Below the pieces are notes generated by a model. It was not told where the DNA came from. It did not search any database and was given only the letters and a program-made list of their open reading frames with translations. Source: an uncultured Collinsella sp. (GTDB lineage Bacteria > Actinomycetota > Coriobacteriia > Coriobacteriales > Coriobacteriaceae). From it: a stretch of DNA of 64,000 bases. Position 1 is the stretch's first letter. Each line of letters begins with the position of its first letter. Positions 17,512 to 24,748 of this stretch are shown piece by piece. The position numbers were made by a program, and so were the translations under genes. The stretch lies in NCBI GenBank assembly GCA_937925715.1, contig CALAMG010000031.1, forward strand, positions 1-64,000. Reading direction: 5' to 3'.

Positions 17512-17620
17512 TAACACAACGCTTGTCACTTTTTGAGAATCTGGTAATCGGTAGAAATTCAGCCGTGAACGGTACTGCCGTATGGACTTATAAAGCAGAA
17601 GAGATGCAGATAGAAAAAGT

Positions 17621-17635
17621 AGAGTACGTTAACAT
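17621..17635. promoter_or_regulatory. LacI-type operator near the regulator start
   Basis: AGAGTACGTTAACAT, 93 bases before the GTG start at 17728. The gap 17390-17727 holds these three sites and GTGAACGGTAC at 17565-17575 and nothing else that I recognise. Confidence 0.6.
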
Positions 17636-17727
17636 GCGTCCGACGATAGCAGGCCTCGGCGCGGGATGTATTTCTGCCCGGGCCGGCATTCACGCTATTC
17701 AGATCTCGCAAGGGTGAAGGTGATCCT

Positions 17728-18759
17728 GTGGCAAGGCGCCCGTCCAACGATACAGGTACGCGTCCGGTCTCCATGGCCGACGTCGCCCGCGCTGCCGGCG
17801 TTTCGCAGCAGACGGTTTCGCGCGTCGCCAACGGTTTGCCCAACGTTAACGAGCAGACGCGCCAGCGCGTGCAGGCCGCTATGCAAGAGCTCGGCTTTCG
17901 TCCGAGTTATGCCGGTCGCTCGCTGCGCGACGGCCGTTACCATTCGGTAGGCCTATGCATCAACGATGTCACCAAGTTTGGCAACCTCTCAATGATCGAC
18001 GGCATCGCCAGCGCTGCTCGCGAGCATAATTGCGCCATCACGCTGGTCGAGATGTCCAAGACCGAGGAATTCTCGCTTGCCGAGGCCACGCGTCGTATGG
18101 CCGCATTGCCGGTGGACGGCATCATCATCGGCATGAGCCGCATGGCGCCCGATTTTGAGACGTTTGATCCACTGCCGGGCATTGGCACGGTCATCGTTAC
18201 CATGTATGCGCACCCGCGGGTGACCACGGTCGATTCCGACCATTACGGCTGCTCGCTATTGCTTATGGATCATCTGTTTGAGCTGGGGCACGAGCAAATT
18301 CGCTATATTGGCGGCCCGTCGTTCTCGGTCGACGAACAATTTCGTCGCGCCGGTTGGCAGGATGCGCTCGAGCGTAAACACATCGAGCCGGCGGTGCCGC
18401 TCGAGGGCGACTGGTCTGCCAACAGCGGCTACGAGGCCGGCAGGTACCTGGCCGAGCACGATCGCACCATGACGGCGATTTACGCGGCAAACGATCAGAT
18501 GGCAAATGGCGCGATTGCCGCGCTGCGTGATAGCGGCCTGCGCGTGCCCGAGGACGTGAGCGTGGTGGGCGTCGATGATTCGCTCGATGATTTTGTAGCA
18601 CACAACGAGCTCACGACCGTGCGATTCGATCTACATCAGCGCGGACGCGAGGTGTTTGAGCATGCGGTTCCCGAGGCGGGTACGGCGGGCAAAACCGTTG
18701 CCATTCGTATTCCCGGCCAGCTCATTATTCGGCAGAGCACGGCGATACCACACTCATAG
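17728..18759 (+). CDS. LacI/GalR-family repressor, probable galKT regulator
   Basis: Repressor of 343 residues with HTH MADVARAAGVSQQTVSRVAN and a sugar-binding effector domain with the tail VSVVGVDDSLDDFVAHNELTT. Starts with GTG at 17728, preceded by AGGGTGAAGG. Divergent from galK with three copies of GAGTACGTTAACAT-type sites between them, so it most likely represses galKT and itself. Closely related in length and sequence to the repressors at 2975 and 7920; the three form a paralogous set dedicated to neighbouring galactoside genes. Confidence 0.88.
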   Translation: MARRPSNDTGTRPVSMADVARAAGVSQQTVSRVANGLPNVNEQTRQRVQAAMQELGFRPSYAGRSLRDGRYHSVGLCINDVTKFGNLSMIDGIASAAREHNCAITLVEMSKTEEFSLAEATRRMAALPVDGIIIGMSRMAPDFETFDPLPGIGTVIVTMYAHPRVTTVDSDHYGCSLLLMDHLFELGHEQIRYIGGPSFSVDEQFRRAGWQDALERKHIEPAVPLEGDWSANSGYEAGRYLAEHDRTMTAIYAANDQMANGAIAALRDSGLRVPEDVSVVGVDDSLDDFVAHNELTTVRFDLHQRGREVFEHAVPEAGTAGKTVAIRIPGQLIIRQSTAIPHS

Positions 18760-18888
18760 TTTGCGCAGGTAAACGGCGATTTATCGTATTTCAATAACAA
18801 TCGGTATGGATGCTGGCAGATAACAGTTGGGATACTGCCGAGTGTTATGATAGACGGGTTCTTTTGTCTATCTAGGAGGCTTTGCCTG

Positions 18889-20049
18889 ATGGAGATCACC
18901 AAGGATATCCGCTACATCGGTGTCGACGATCACGACATTGACCTGTTCGAGGGCCAGTACGACGTGTCCGAGAACGGTATGGCATACAACAGCTATGTTA
19001 TCTTGGGCGATAAAATCGCCGTCGCCGATTCGGTTGACGCTGACTTTGTCGACGAGTGGCTCGGCAACCTCGAGGCCGTGCTCGATGGTCGTACGCCCGA
19101 CTACCTGGTCGTCCATCACATGGAGCCCGATCACTCCGCCGGTATCGCCGCCTTTATGGAGCGCTATCCCCAGGCACAGATTGTGGCCAGCATGGGCGCC
19201 TTCCGCATGATGGTCAACTACTTTGGCACCGACTACCCCGAGCGCAAGATGGTCGTCAAAGAGGGCGACGTGCTCGATCTGGGCGGTCACAGCCTAACGT
19301 TTGTCGGCGCTCCCAACGTTCACTGGCCCGAGGTGATCTTCTCCTACGAGTCTACCGACAAGGTGCTCTTTAGTGCCGACGGCTTTGGCAAGTTCGGCGC
19401 CAACGACATCGAGGACCCGGAAGGCTGGGCTTGCGAAGCGCGCCGCTACTACTTTGGCATCGTCGGTAAGTTCGGCAAATTCGTGCAGACCGTGCTCAAG
19501 AAGGCCGCCGATCTGGATATCCAGATCATCTGTCCGCTCCATGGTCCTGTTCTTACCGAGAATCTGGGCTATTACCTCGACACCTACAACACCTGGTCGA
19601 GCTATCAGCCCGAGGACGAGGGCATCACGATTGCCTATGCGAGCGTGTACGGCCATCTGAAGGCCGCCGTTGAGGAGCTTGCATCTGCGCTCGAGGCTCG
19701 CGGCCAGAAGGTTTCCGTCTTTGACTTGGCTCGCGACGACATGGCCGAGGCCGTTGAGGATGCGTTCCGCTATGACCGTCTGGTGCTCGCCTCCATCACC
19801 TATCAGGGCGAGATCTTCCCGTTCATGAGCACCTTTATCCACACGCTTGCCGAGCACGCCTATCAGAACCGTACGGTGGCGCTCGTTGAGGCCGGCTCCT
19901 GGGCGCCCACCGCTGCCAAGGTTATGACCAAGGAGCTCGAGGGCATGAAGGACATCACCCTGGCGCAGAACAAGGTGACCGTGCTGGGCTCGCTCAACGA
20001 CGCCTCGCGCGCCCAGATCGAGGCCCTCGCCGACGAGCTGTCCAAGTAA
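18889..20049 (+). CDS. A-type flavodiiron protein (FprA family)
   Basis: Cytoplasmic oxygen- or NO-reducing enzyme of anaerobes (386 residues). An N-terminal metallo-beta-lactamase domain carries the diiron ligands His77-x-Glu79-x-Asp81-His82 in HHMEPDHSAG, a histidine in NVHWPE, an aspartate in FSADGFG and a histidine in CPLHGPV. A C-terminal flavodoxin domain (about 250-386) starts GITIAYASVYGHLKAAVEEL for FMN binding. No rubredoxin or NADH-oxidase module is fused. I chose ATG 18889 because TAGGAGG lies ten bases upstream. Single gene, ended by the hairpin at 20081. Role in protecting an anaerobe from oxygen is inferred from the family. Confidence 0.92.
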   Translation: MEITKDIRYIGVDDHDIDLFEGQYDVSENGMAYNSYVILGDKIAVADSVDADFVDEWLGNLEAVLDGRTPDYLVVHHMEPDHSAGIAAFMERYPQAQIVASMGAFRMMVNYFGTDYPERKMVVKEGDVLDLGGHSLTFVGAPNVHWPEVIFSYESTDKVLFSADGFGKFGANDIEDPEGWACEARRYYFGIVGKFGKFVQTVLKKAADLDIQIICPLHGPVLTENLGYYLDTYNTWSSYQPEDEGITIAYASVYGHLKAAVEELASALEARGQKVSVFDLARDDMAEAVEDAFRYDRLVLASITYQGEIFPFMSTFIHTLAEHAYQNRTVALVEAGSWAPTAAKVMTKELEGMKDITLAQNKVTVLGSLNDASRAQIEALADELSK

Positions 20050-20080
20050 CGACACGTTCACTTTTGACGCTCAACCATCA

Positions 20081-20122
20081 CAACCACCACAAAGGGGACA
20101 GGCACCTTTGTGGTGGTTTTTG
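20081..20122. terminator. Hairpin terminator built on a GGGGACAG palindrome
   Basis: AACCACCACAAAGG and CCTTTGTGGTGGTT pair around GGACAGGCA and are followed by TTTTGTTT. It can end the flavodiiron transcript, and its A-rich left flank also suits the opposite gene. The GGGGACAG core marks it as a member of the dispersed palindrome group. Confidence 0.75.
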
Positions 20123-20123
20123 T

Positions 20124-20927
20124 TTAAGCGCCGGCGATGATGAGGGCTGGACGTGCGCTGTCGGTGGCCTCGGCGATTGAGGTGGCGACGGCATGATCGG
20201 GGTCACGGTCCATCACGATGGTGTCGACATCGGTCAGCTCGGCAAAGCGGTACATGCCGCGTCCGCTAACCTTGCTGGCGTCCATGAGGGCGACGCTTTG
20301 ATGGGCCGCGGCGATCATAGCCGTTTTGGTCTCGGCCATCTGGGGAAAGTCGGTCGTAAAGCCGCAGCTGGAGACAAAGGCGCCGGGGCACATGACGGCC
20401 AGATCGGCATGGACCATTTGGAGCGCCTGCATAGTGAGCGGTCCGTACAAATAACGATGGCCTTTGCGCAGCGCCCCGCCCAGCATGACGACATCGACCG
20501 AGGGCATGCTCTCGTCGATGTAATCGGCAATGGTAATGTCGGCCGTGATGACGGTGATGCCGTTGCGCTGGTCGAGGAGCCGGACAAACTCGAGCGCCGT
20601 GGTGCCCGAGTCGACGAGCAGCGTGTCGCCGTCATTGACGAGCTCGATGGCGCTTTGCGCGATGGCTTGCTTGGCGGCGACGTTGACATTGATGCGGCGA
20701 TCCTGCGTGGAGACGGTCAGGCGTTTGTGGAGCGAGACGGCACCGCCGTGCGTGCGGCGCAGCTTGCCTGCTTCGGCGAGCGCGTCCAGGTCGGCGCGGG
20801 CGGTGACGGAGGACACGCCAAAGGTCTGGGCGATTTCTGCTACCTGCACCGAGGCATTATGATCGAGCATTTCCAAAATGGCGGTACGGCGTTCGTCGGC
20901 AAAGGCACGGTTGGTGGCTTGGCCCAT
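20124..20927 (-). CDS. DeoR-family transcriptional regulator
   Basis: Sugar-phosphate-responsive repressor (267 residues). The N-terminal DeoR HTH reads ADERRTAILEMLDHNASVQV then FGVSSVTARADLDALAEAGK, with the usual RRTHGGAV following. The C-terminal DeoRC effector domain includes DTLLVDSGTTALEFVRLL and the phosphate-binding region. ATG 20927 is preferred since GGAG lies five bases upstream; an in-frame ATG at 20984 lacks a ribosome binding site. Divergent from the class II aldolase at 21262, like GatR/LacR-type regulators next to tagatose genes, so it may respond to a tagatose or fructose phosphate. AT-rich repeats with TTACTTA and TTTCTTTT near 21010-21050 are candidate operators. Confidence 0.85.
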   Translation of the reverse strand: MGQATNRAFADERRTAILEMLDHNASVQVAEIAQTFGVSSVTARADLDALAEAGKLRRTHGGAVSLHKRLTVSTQDRRINVNVAAKQAIAQSAIELVNDGDTLLVDSGTTALEFVRLLDQRNGITVITADITIADYIDESMPSVDVVMLGGALRKGHRYLYGPLTMQALQMVHADLAVMCPGAFVSSCGFTTDFPQMAETKTAMIAAAHQSVALMDASKVSGRGMYRFAELTDVDTIVMDRDPDHAVATSIAEATDSARPALIIAGA

Positions 20928-21261
20928 GCTTGCTCCATTCTCGGCTAAATTTGCAGGAATTGTGTTGACTCTATTTTCGTTCATTTTCTTTTTGAGTAAG
21001 AAAACACCTTTCGATTACTTATCTTTTCTATAAAAGAAAGACGCTGAACGCCCAAAATTCAATATCGAACATGTCCACTCGGCTCATATTCCTTCCGTTT
21101 ACTTTTCAAAAACGACTGTATTGACCTGCTTGGGCTCAATATCTCGCGCGTGCAAAGCTGCTGAATTTCATACAATGAGCGCAGCAAAACGCAAGGTAAA
21201 ACGCCTTGTGAACAACTACGCCCGATGTCCAGATGCGGGCGAGGGAGAGGAGCAAACGCTC

Positions 21262-22119
21262 ATGGCACTTGTTACCACCGAAAAGATGCTCAAGGACGCT
21301 CAGGCCGGCCACTACGCTGTTGGCGCTTTCAACGTCGAGAACCTCGAGTTTGTTATGGCCGTTCTGGCCGCTGCCGAGGAGACCAAGTCCCCCGTCATCA
21401 TGCAGACCACCCCGGGCACCATCAAGACCGCTGGTCTGGACTACTTCTACGGCATGGTCAAGGCTGCCGCCGAGCGCGCTTCCGTGCCCGTCGCTCTGCA
21501 CCTCGATCACGGCGATGGCTATGACCGCTGCATGCAGGCTTTCCGCACGGGCTACACCTCTGTCATGATCGACGGTTCGCACGAGTCCTTCGAGGACAAC
21601 ATCGCCCTGACCAAGTCCGTCGCCGATGCTGGCCGCGCCATGGGCGTGCCCGTCGAGGCTGAGCTCGGTAAGGTTGGCGGCAAGGAGGACGACGGTCCCG
21701 CGGTTGAGGGCGAGAGCCCCTACACCGATCCGGCCGAGGCCAAGGAGTTCGTCGAGCGTACCGGCTGCACCTCCCTCGCTATTGGCGTTGGCACCAGCCA
21801 CGGTGTGTACACGAGCGATCCGCACATCGAGCAGTCCGTGGTCAAGGCCATTCGCGACGCCGTCGACGTGCCGCTGGTTCTGCACGGCACCTCCGGTGTG
21901 CCCGATGAGCAGGTTGCCGAGGCTGTGAAGAACGGCATCTGCAAGGTTAACTACGCCACCGAGCTGCGTCAGGCCTACACCAAGGGCTTCATGGCCTACA
22001 TGGCCGAGAACCCTGCCTGCTTCGATCCCAAGAAGCCGGCCAAGGAGGGTATGCGTGAGATCACCGAGCTGGTTAAGATCCGCATGACCAACCTCAACTC
22101 CGTGGGCAAAGCAGAGTAA
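21262..22119 (+). CDS. Class II tagatose/fructose-bisphosphate aldolase (KbaY/GatY-like)
   Basis: Zinc-dependent aldolase (285 residues) splitting a ketohexose bisphosphate into dihydroxyacetone phosphate and glyceraldehyde-3-phosphate. Catalytic Asp82 and zinc ligand His83 lie in VALHLDHGDGYD; further ligands are the histidines in VGTSHGVY and LVLHGTSGVPDE, and GAFNVENLE is the usual N-terminal motif. Length equals KbaY/GatY (284-286) and is shorter than typical FbaA. ATG 21262 is chosen because GGGAGAGGAG precedes it. Its likely role is the missing LacD step for tagatose-1,6-bisphosphate from lacABC, but glycolytic fructose-bisphosphate aldolase is a real alternative. Confidence 0.88.
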   Translation: MALVTTEKMLKDAQAGHYAVGAFNVENLEFVMAVLAAAEETKSPVIMQTTPGTIKTAGLDYFYGMVKAAAERASVPVALHLDHGDGYDRCMQAFRTGYTSVMIDGSHESFEDNIALTKSVADAGRAMGVPVEAELGKVGGKEDDGPAVEGESPYTDPAEAKEFVERTGCTSLAIGVGTSHGVYTSDPHIEQSVVKAIRDAVDVPLVLHGTSGVPDEQVAEAVKNGICKVNYATELRQAYTKGFMAYMAENPACFDPKKPAKEGMREITELVKIRMTNLNSVGKAE

Positions 22120-22152
22120 CAGCAAGGGTACTCCGACTCGCTACATATCCCG

Positions 22153-22277
22153 GGGAGGGACGAGGGCTTAGTTCCCCAATCGTCCTCGGGCATGCAAAAA
22201 GCCTCGCTGCGCACTTCGTGCGGCGAGGCTTTTTGCCCCCTGCGGAAAGATTGGGGAACTAAGCCCTCGTCCCTCCC
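22153..22277. repeat. Nested inverted-repeat element, family A copy 1
   Basis: A perfect 28-base pair of arms (22153-22180 and 22250-22277) encloses an internal hairpin with stem AAAAAGCCTCGC/GCGAGGCTTTTT. Between arm and hairpin lies CGTCCTCGGGCATG on the left and TGCGGAA on the right. The same two loop motifs occur at 41944, 54440 and 59896 with different arms. The inner hairpin with its T-run can act as a terminator for the aldolase gene. Confidence 0.8.
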
Positions 22278-22360
22278 AGGTTGACCCACTCGAGGTCGTC
22301 GCCCTTGTGGCGTTAGGGCGGAAATGGGTGGGGCGTTAGGGCTTCTTTGCTGATGGGGGA

Positions 22361-22570
22361 TTAGTATGCCCGGGCTTGGTTGGGGAATGCCTGGTCTAGT
22401 GAGGCTTGGAGTTTTTCGAAGGATGTCTGCAGGTTGAGGTGTTGGTCTGCAGAGCGTTTGGTTTTTGTGGTGGGGGAGTCGAGGAGGCCGTTTCTCTGTG
22501 TCGGGGGGAAGGAGAAAAGGTTTGCATGATTTAGGGATGGCTGCTGTGCTGCGTCGTTGGAAGAATGCAT
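22361..22570 (-). CDS. Possible small hypothetical protein
   Basis: A 69-residue reverse-strand frame beginning MHSSNDAAQQPSLNHANLF. Supporting it: GAGGAGG ten bases upstream of the ATG and a second open frame that ends with TAA at 22573, reading …ARDLAAHPVRNLLVDIEEAA, directly before it. That upstream frame reaches back only to about 22764 and has no ATG, so it may be the remnant of a larger gene whose 5 prime part is lost. No family recognised for either. The rest of the 22278-22824 gap shows no other gene. Confidence 0.3.
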   Translation of the reverse strand: MHSSNDAAQQPSLNHANLFSFPPTQRNGLLDSPTTKTKRSADQHLNLQTSFEKLQASLDQAFPNQARAY

Positions 22571-22824
22571 GCTTATGCGGCCTCCTCGATATCCACCAAA
22601 AGGTTGCGCACGGGGTGTGCTGCTAGGTCCCGTGCGTTGGCAGTATTATGCCGCGGCTGCTGCAAAGAAGCGCTAAAGAAAGGCTTAACCTGGTTTGGTG
22701 TTACGATGAAACCGCAGGTCAAAGCTATCGAGTAACACTCTTGAAAGGTTTTGGGCTTAAGGGCTTTCTAAGGTTTGTGGCGTGGATGTGGCTCGCCTGT
22801 GCGGGGCGTGTGGACGGCTCGTTC

Positions 22825-23814
22825 CTAGCGCTGCGGCTCTGCGGCCCGCACCTGCTCGATGACCTTTTCCATCGTGCCGTCGATGCGGTCTTTTTTGAGT
22901 TCGCATTCCCAGATGGTTATAGGCGTCCAGCCCATTTGAGTGAGTGCTGCCACGGCAGCGCGGTCGCGCTCGACGTTGCGACGGAACTTTGCCTCCCAAA
23001 ACTCAACGTTGCGCTTGGGCTGGCTAGGGTTGCACTTGGGGCAGCGGTGCCAAAAGCAGCCGTTGACGAAGATGGCGATCTTGCGTCCGGGGAAGGCGAT
23101 GTCGGGTTTGCCGGGAACCTTCCATTCCAAGCGATAGCCCGTAAGGCCCGCGGCGCGCAGGCGCTGTCGTACGAGCAGCTCGGGCTTGGTGTTCGCGCGT
23201 TTGTTGCCCTTCATGGACTTTTTTATGGCGGCGCGACGGCGCACCAGTTCGCGCTCGTCGGCGGAAAGGTCCGAGGTATCGATGCCGTCGAGCAGACCTG
23301 GTTTGGGGTGCTTTTTGCTACGGCGCTTAGGTGCGCGCTTGGGCTTGGTGGCGGGCTCGTCGGTCGCGGTGGCCTCGGCGTCGTTGGCAGCGCCGTTGGC
23401 CTCAAGCCGGTCTTCCTTCAACTCAATCAGGGCATCAATGAGTCCCTTGTCGGCGGGCATCCATTCCACCGTGGCAAGCGAGGTGCGCGGAATCCAGCGG
23501 ATATCGAGCTGGCGGTCGTGCTTCTGGGGCTCATCGGATTCATCGGCGAGTGAGCAGTAGTAGCACTCCATGGAGAGATGGAAATCGGGGTAGTCGTACT
23601 CAACGGTATAGAAATCACGCAGGTTGGTGACTTTTACCTGTAGCTCTTCCATAAGCTCGCGTCGCACGGCGTCTTCGGGTGTTTCGCCGCGCATGAGCTT
23701 GCCGCCTGGGAACTCCCAAAGTCCCTGCATGTCGCCGTAGCCGCGCTGCACGGCCAGTAGCTCGTCGGATCCTTCCTTACGAATGATCCCAGCAGCAACA
23801 TGAACAGTCTTCAA
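22825..23814 (-). CDS. NUDIX hydrolase (MutT-like) fused to Vsr-type mismatch endonuclease
   Basis: A single open frame of 329 residues with two DNA-repair domains. Residues 1-135 are a MutT-like NUDIX domain: the NUDIX box begins GGKLMRGETPEDAVRREL and continues MEELQV (37-60), and WEFPGG fits 8-oxo-dGTP pyrophosphatases. A basic linker (about 136-200) leads to a very-short-patch-repair endonuclease domain (200-310): TKPELLVRQRLRAAGL, the catalytic Asp in PGKPDIAF, the zinc/active-site segment FVNGCFWHRCPKC, NVEFWEAKFRRNVERD and ITIWECEL. Start is TTG 23814 with AGGA upstream; upstream in-frame sequence overlaps the divergent ABC gene and is not coding. No Dcm methylase adjoins, which is unusual for Vsr. 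Confidence 0.88.
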   Translation of the reverse strand: MKTVHVAAGIIRKEGSDELLAVQRGYGDMQGLWEFPGGKLMRGETPEDAVRRELMEELQVKVTNLRDFYTVEYDYPDFHLSMECYYCSLADESDEPQKHDRQLDIRWIPRTSLATVEWMPADKGLIDALIELKEDRLEANGAANDAEATATDEPATKPKRAPKRRSKKHPKPGLLDGIDTSDLSADERELVRRRAAIKKSMKGNKRANTKPELLVRQRLRAAGLTGYRLEWKVPGKPDIAFPGRKIAIFVNGCFWHRCPKCNPSQPKRNVEFWEAKFRRNVERDRAAVAALTQMGWTPITIWECELKKDRIDGTMEKVIEQVRAAEPQR

Positions 23815-23962
23815 CAGGAGTCCTCTCTCAACATCAACACGTAACAGGGCGGCTACCCCTACCTTACACAACGGTAAGGCAACCGTAAGCCATATCGATG
23901 GTAGCCGACTCGGCTTCTTGCGACTATAGATGCCGTAGACTAATCGCAAGAAAGGACTCGGT

Positions 23963-24748
23963 ATGCAAACCACGCACATGGCGACCCCGGTACTGGAGGT
24001 CGCGCATCTCGAAAAGGTATATGGAGCGCTGGGCAACGTGACCCGCGCGCTCAACGACGCCAGCTTTACCGTCAACCGCGGCGAATTCGTTGGCATCATG
24101 GGCGCCTCGGGCTCGGGCAAGTCGACGTTGCTCAACTGCGTCTCGACCATCGATAGCGCCACGAGCGGCACCATCCGCATCAACGGGCAGGACGTTACGC
24201 GCATGAAGCAGGCTAAGCTTTCGCAGTTCCGCCGCGAGGAGCTCGGCTTTATCTTCCAGGACTCCAACCTGCTCGATACGCTCACGGCACGCGAGAACAT
24301 CGCCCTGCCGCTCACCATCGCCCGCACAAATTCGGCAGAGATCTCGACCCGCGTGCAGGACGTGGCTGCGCGTCTGTCCGTGAGCCAGGTGCTCGACAAG
24401 TATCCCTACCAGATGTCCGGCGGCCAGCAGCAGCGCGTTGCCGCCTGTCGCGCGCTTGTCACCGACCCCACCATGATCATGGCCGACGAGCCCACCGGCG
24501 CCCTCGATTCCAAGAGCGCTCGCCTGCTGCTCGAGAGCCTGGAGGCCCTGAATCGCCGCCTGCGCGCCACCGTGCTCATGGTCACGCACGACAGCTTTGC
24601 CGCCAGCTACACGAGCCGTGTGCTGTTTATTCGCGACGGCAAGATCTTCACCGAGCTGCGCCGCGGCGACACCGACCGCCGAGAGTTCTTCGACCGCATT
24701 ATGGAGGTCGTTGCCATGATGGGCGGTGAGGGCTCCGATGCTCTGTAA
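23963..24748 (+). CDS. ABC transporter ATP-binding protein (BceA-like)
   Basis: ATPase (261 residues) of the MacB/BceA class that drives FtsX-type permeases, commonly for antimicrobial-peptide resistance or sensing. Walker A is GASGSGKST, the Q-loop FIFQDSNLL, the signature MSGGQQQRVAACRAL, Walker B IMADEPTGALD and the switch histidine VTHDSF. GAAAGGACTCGGT precedes the ATG at 23963. The downstream permease overlaps its end (starts at 24738, stop at 24748), so they form one translational unit. No two-component genes adjoin it. Confidence 0.92.
   Translation: MQTTHMATPVLEVAHLEKVYGALGNVTRALNDASFTVNRGEFVGIMGASGSGKSTLLNCVSTIDSATSGTIRINGQDVTRMKQAKLSQFRREELGFIFQDSNLLDTLTARENIALPLTIARTNSAEISTRVQDVAARLSVSQVLDKYPYQMSGGQQQRVAACRALVTDPTMIMADEPTGALDSKSARLLLESLEALNRRLRATVLMVTHDSFAASYTSRVLFIRDGKIFTELRRGDTDRREFFDRIMEVVAMMGGEGSDAL

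Noticed and set aside
22825..24399. A single 524-residue protein including 195 extra residues before the NUDIX domain
   Set aside because: The extra part overlaps the whole 5 prime half of a clear ABC ATPase gene on the other strand and resembles nothing; a TTG start with a ribosome binding site at 23814 explains the real gene.
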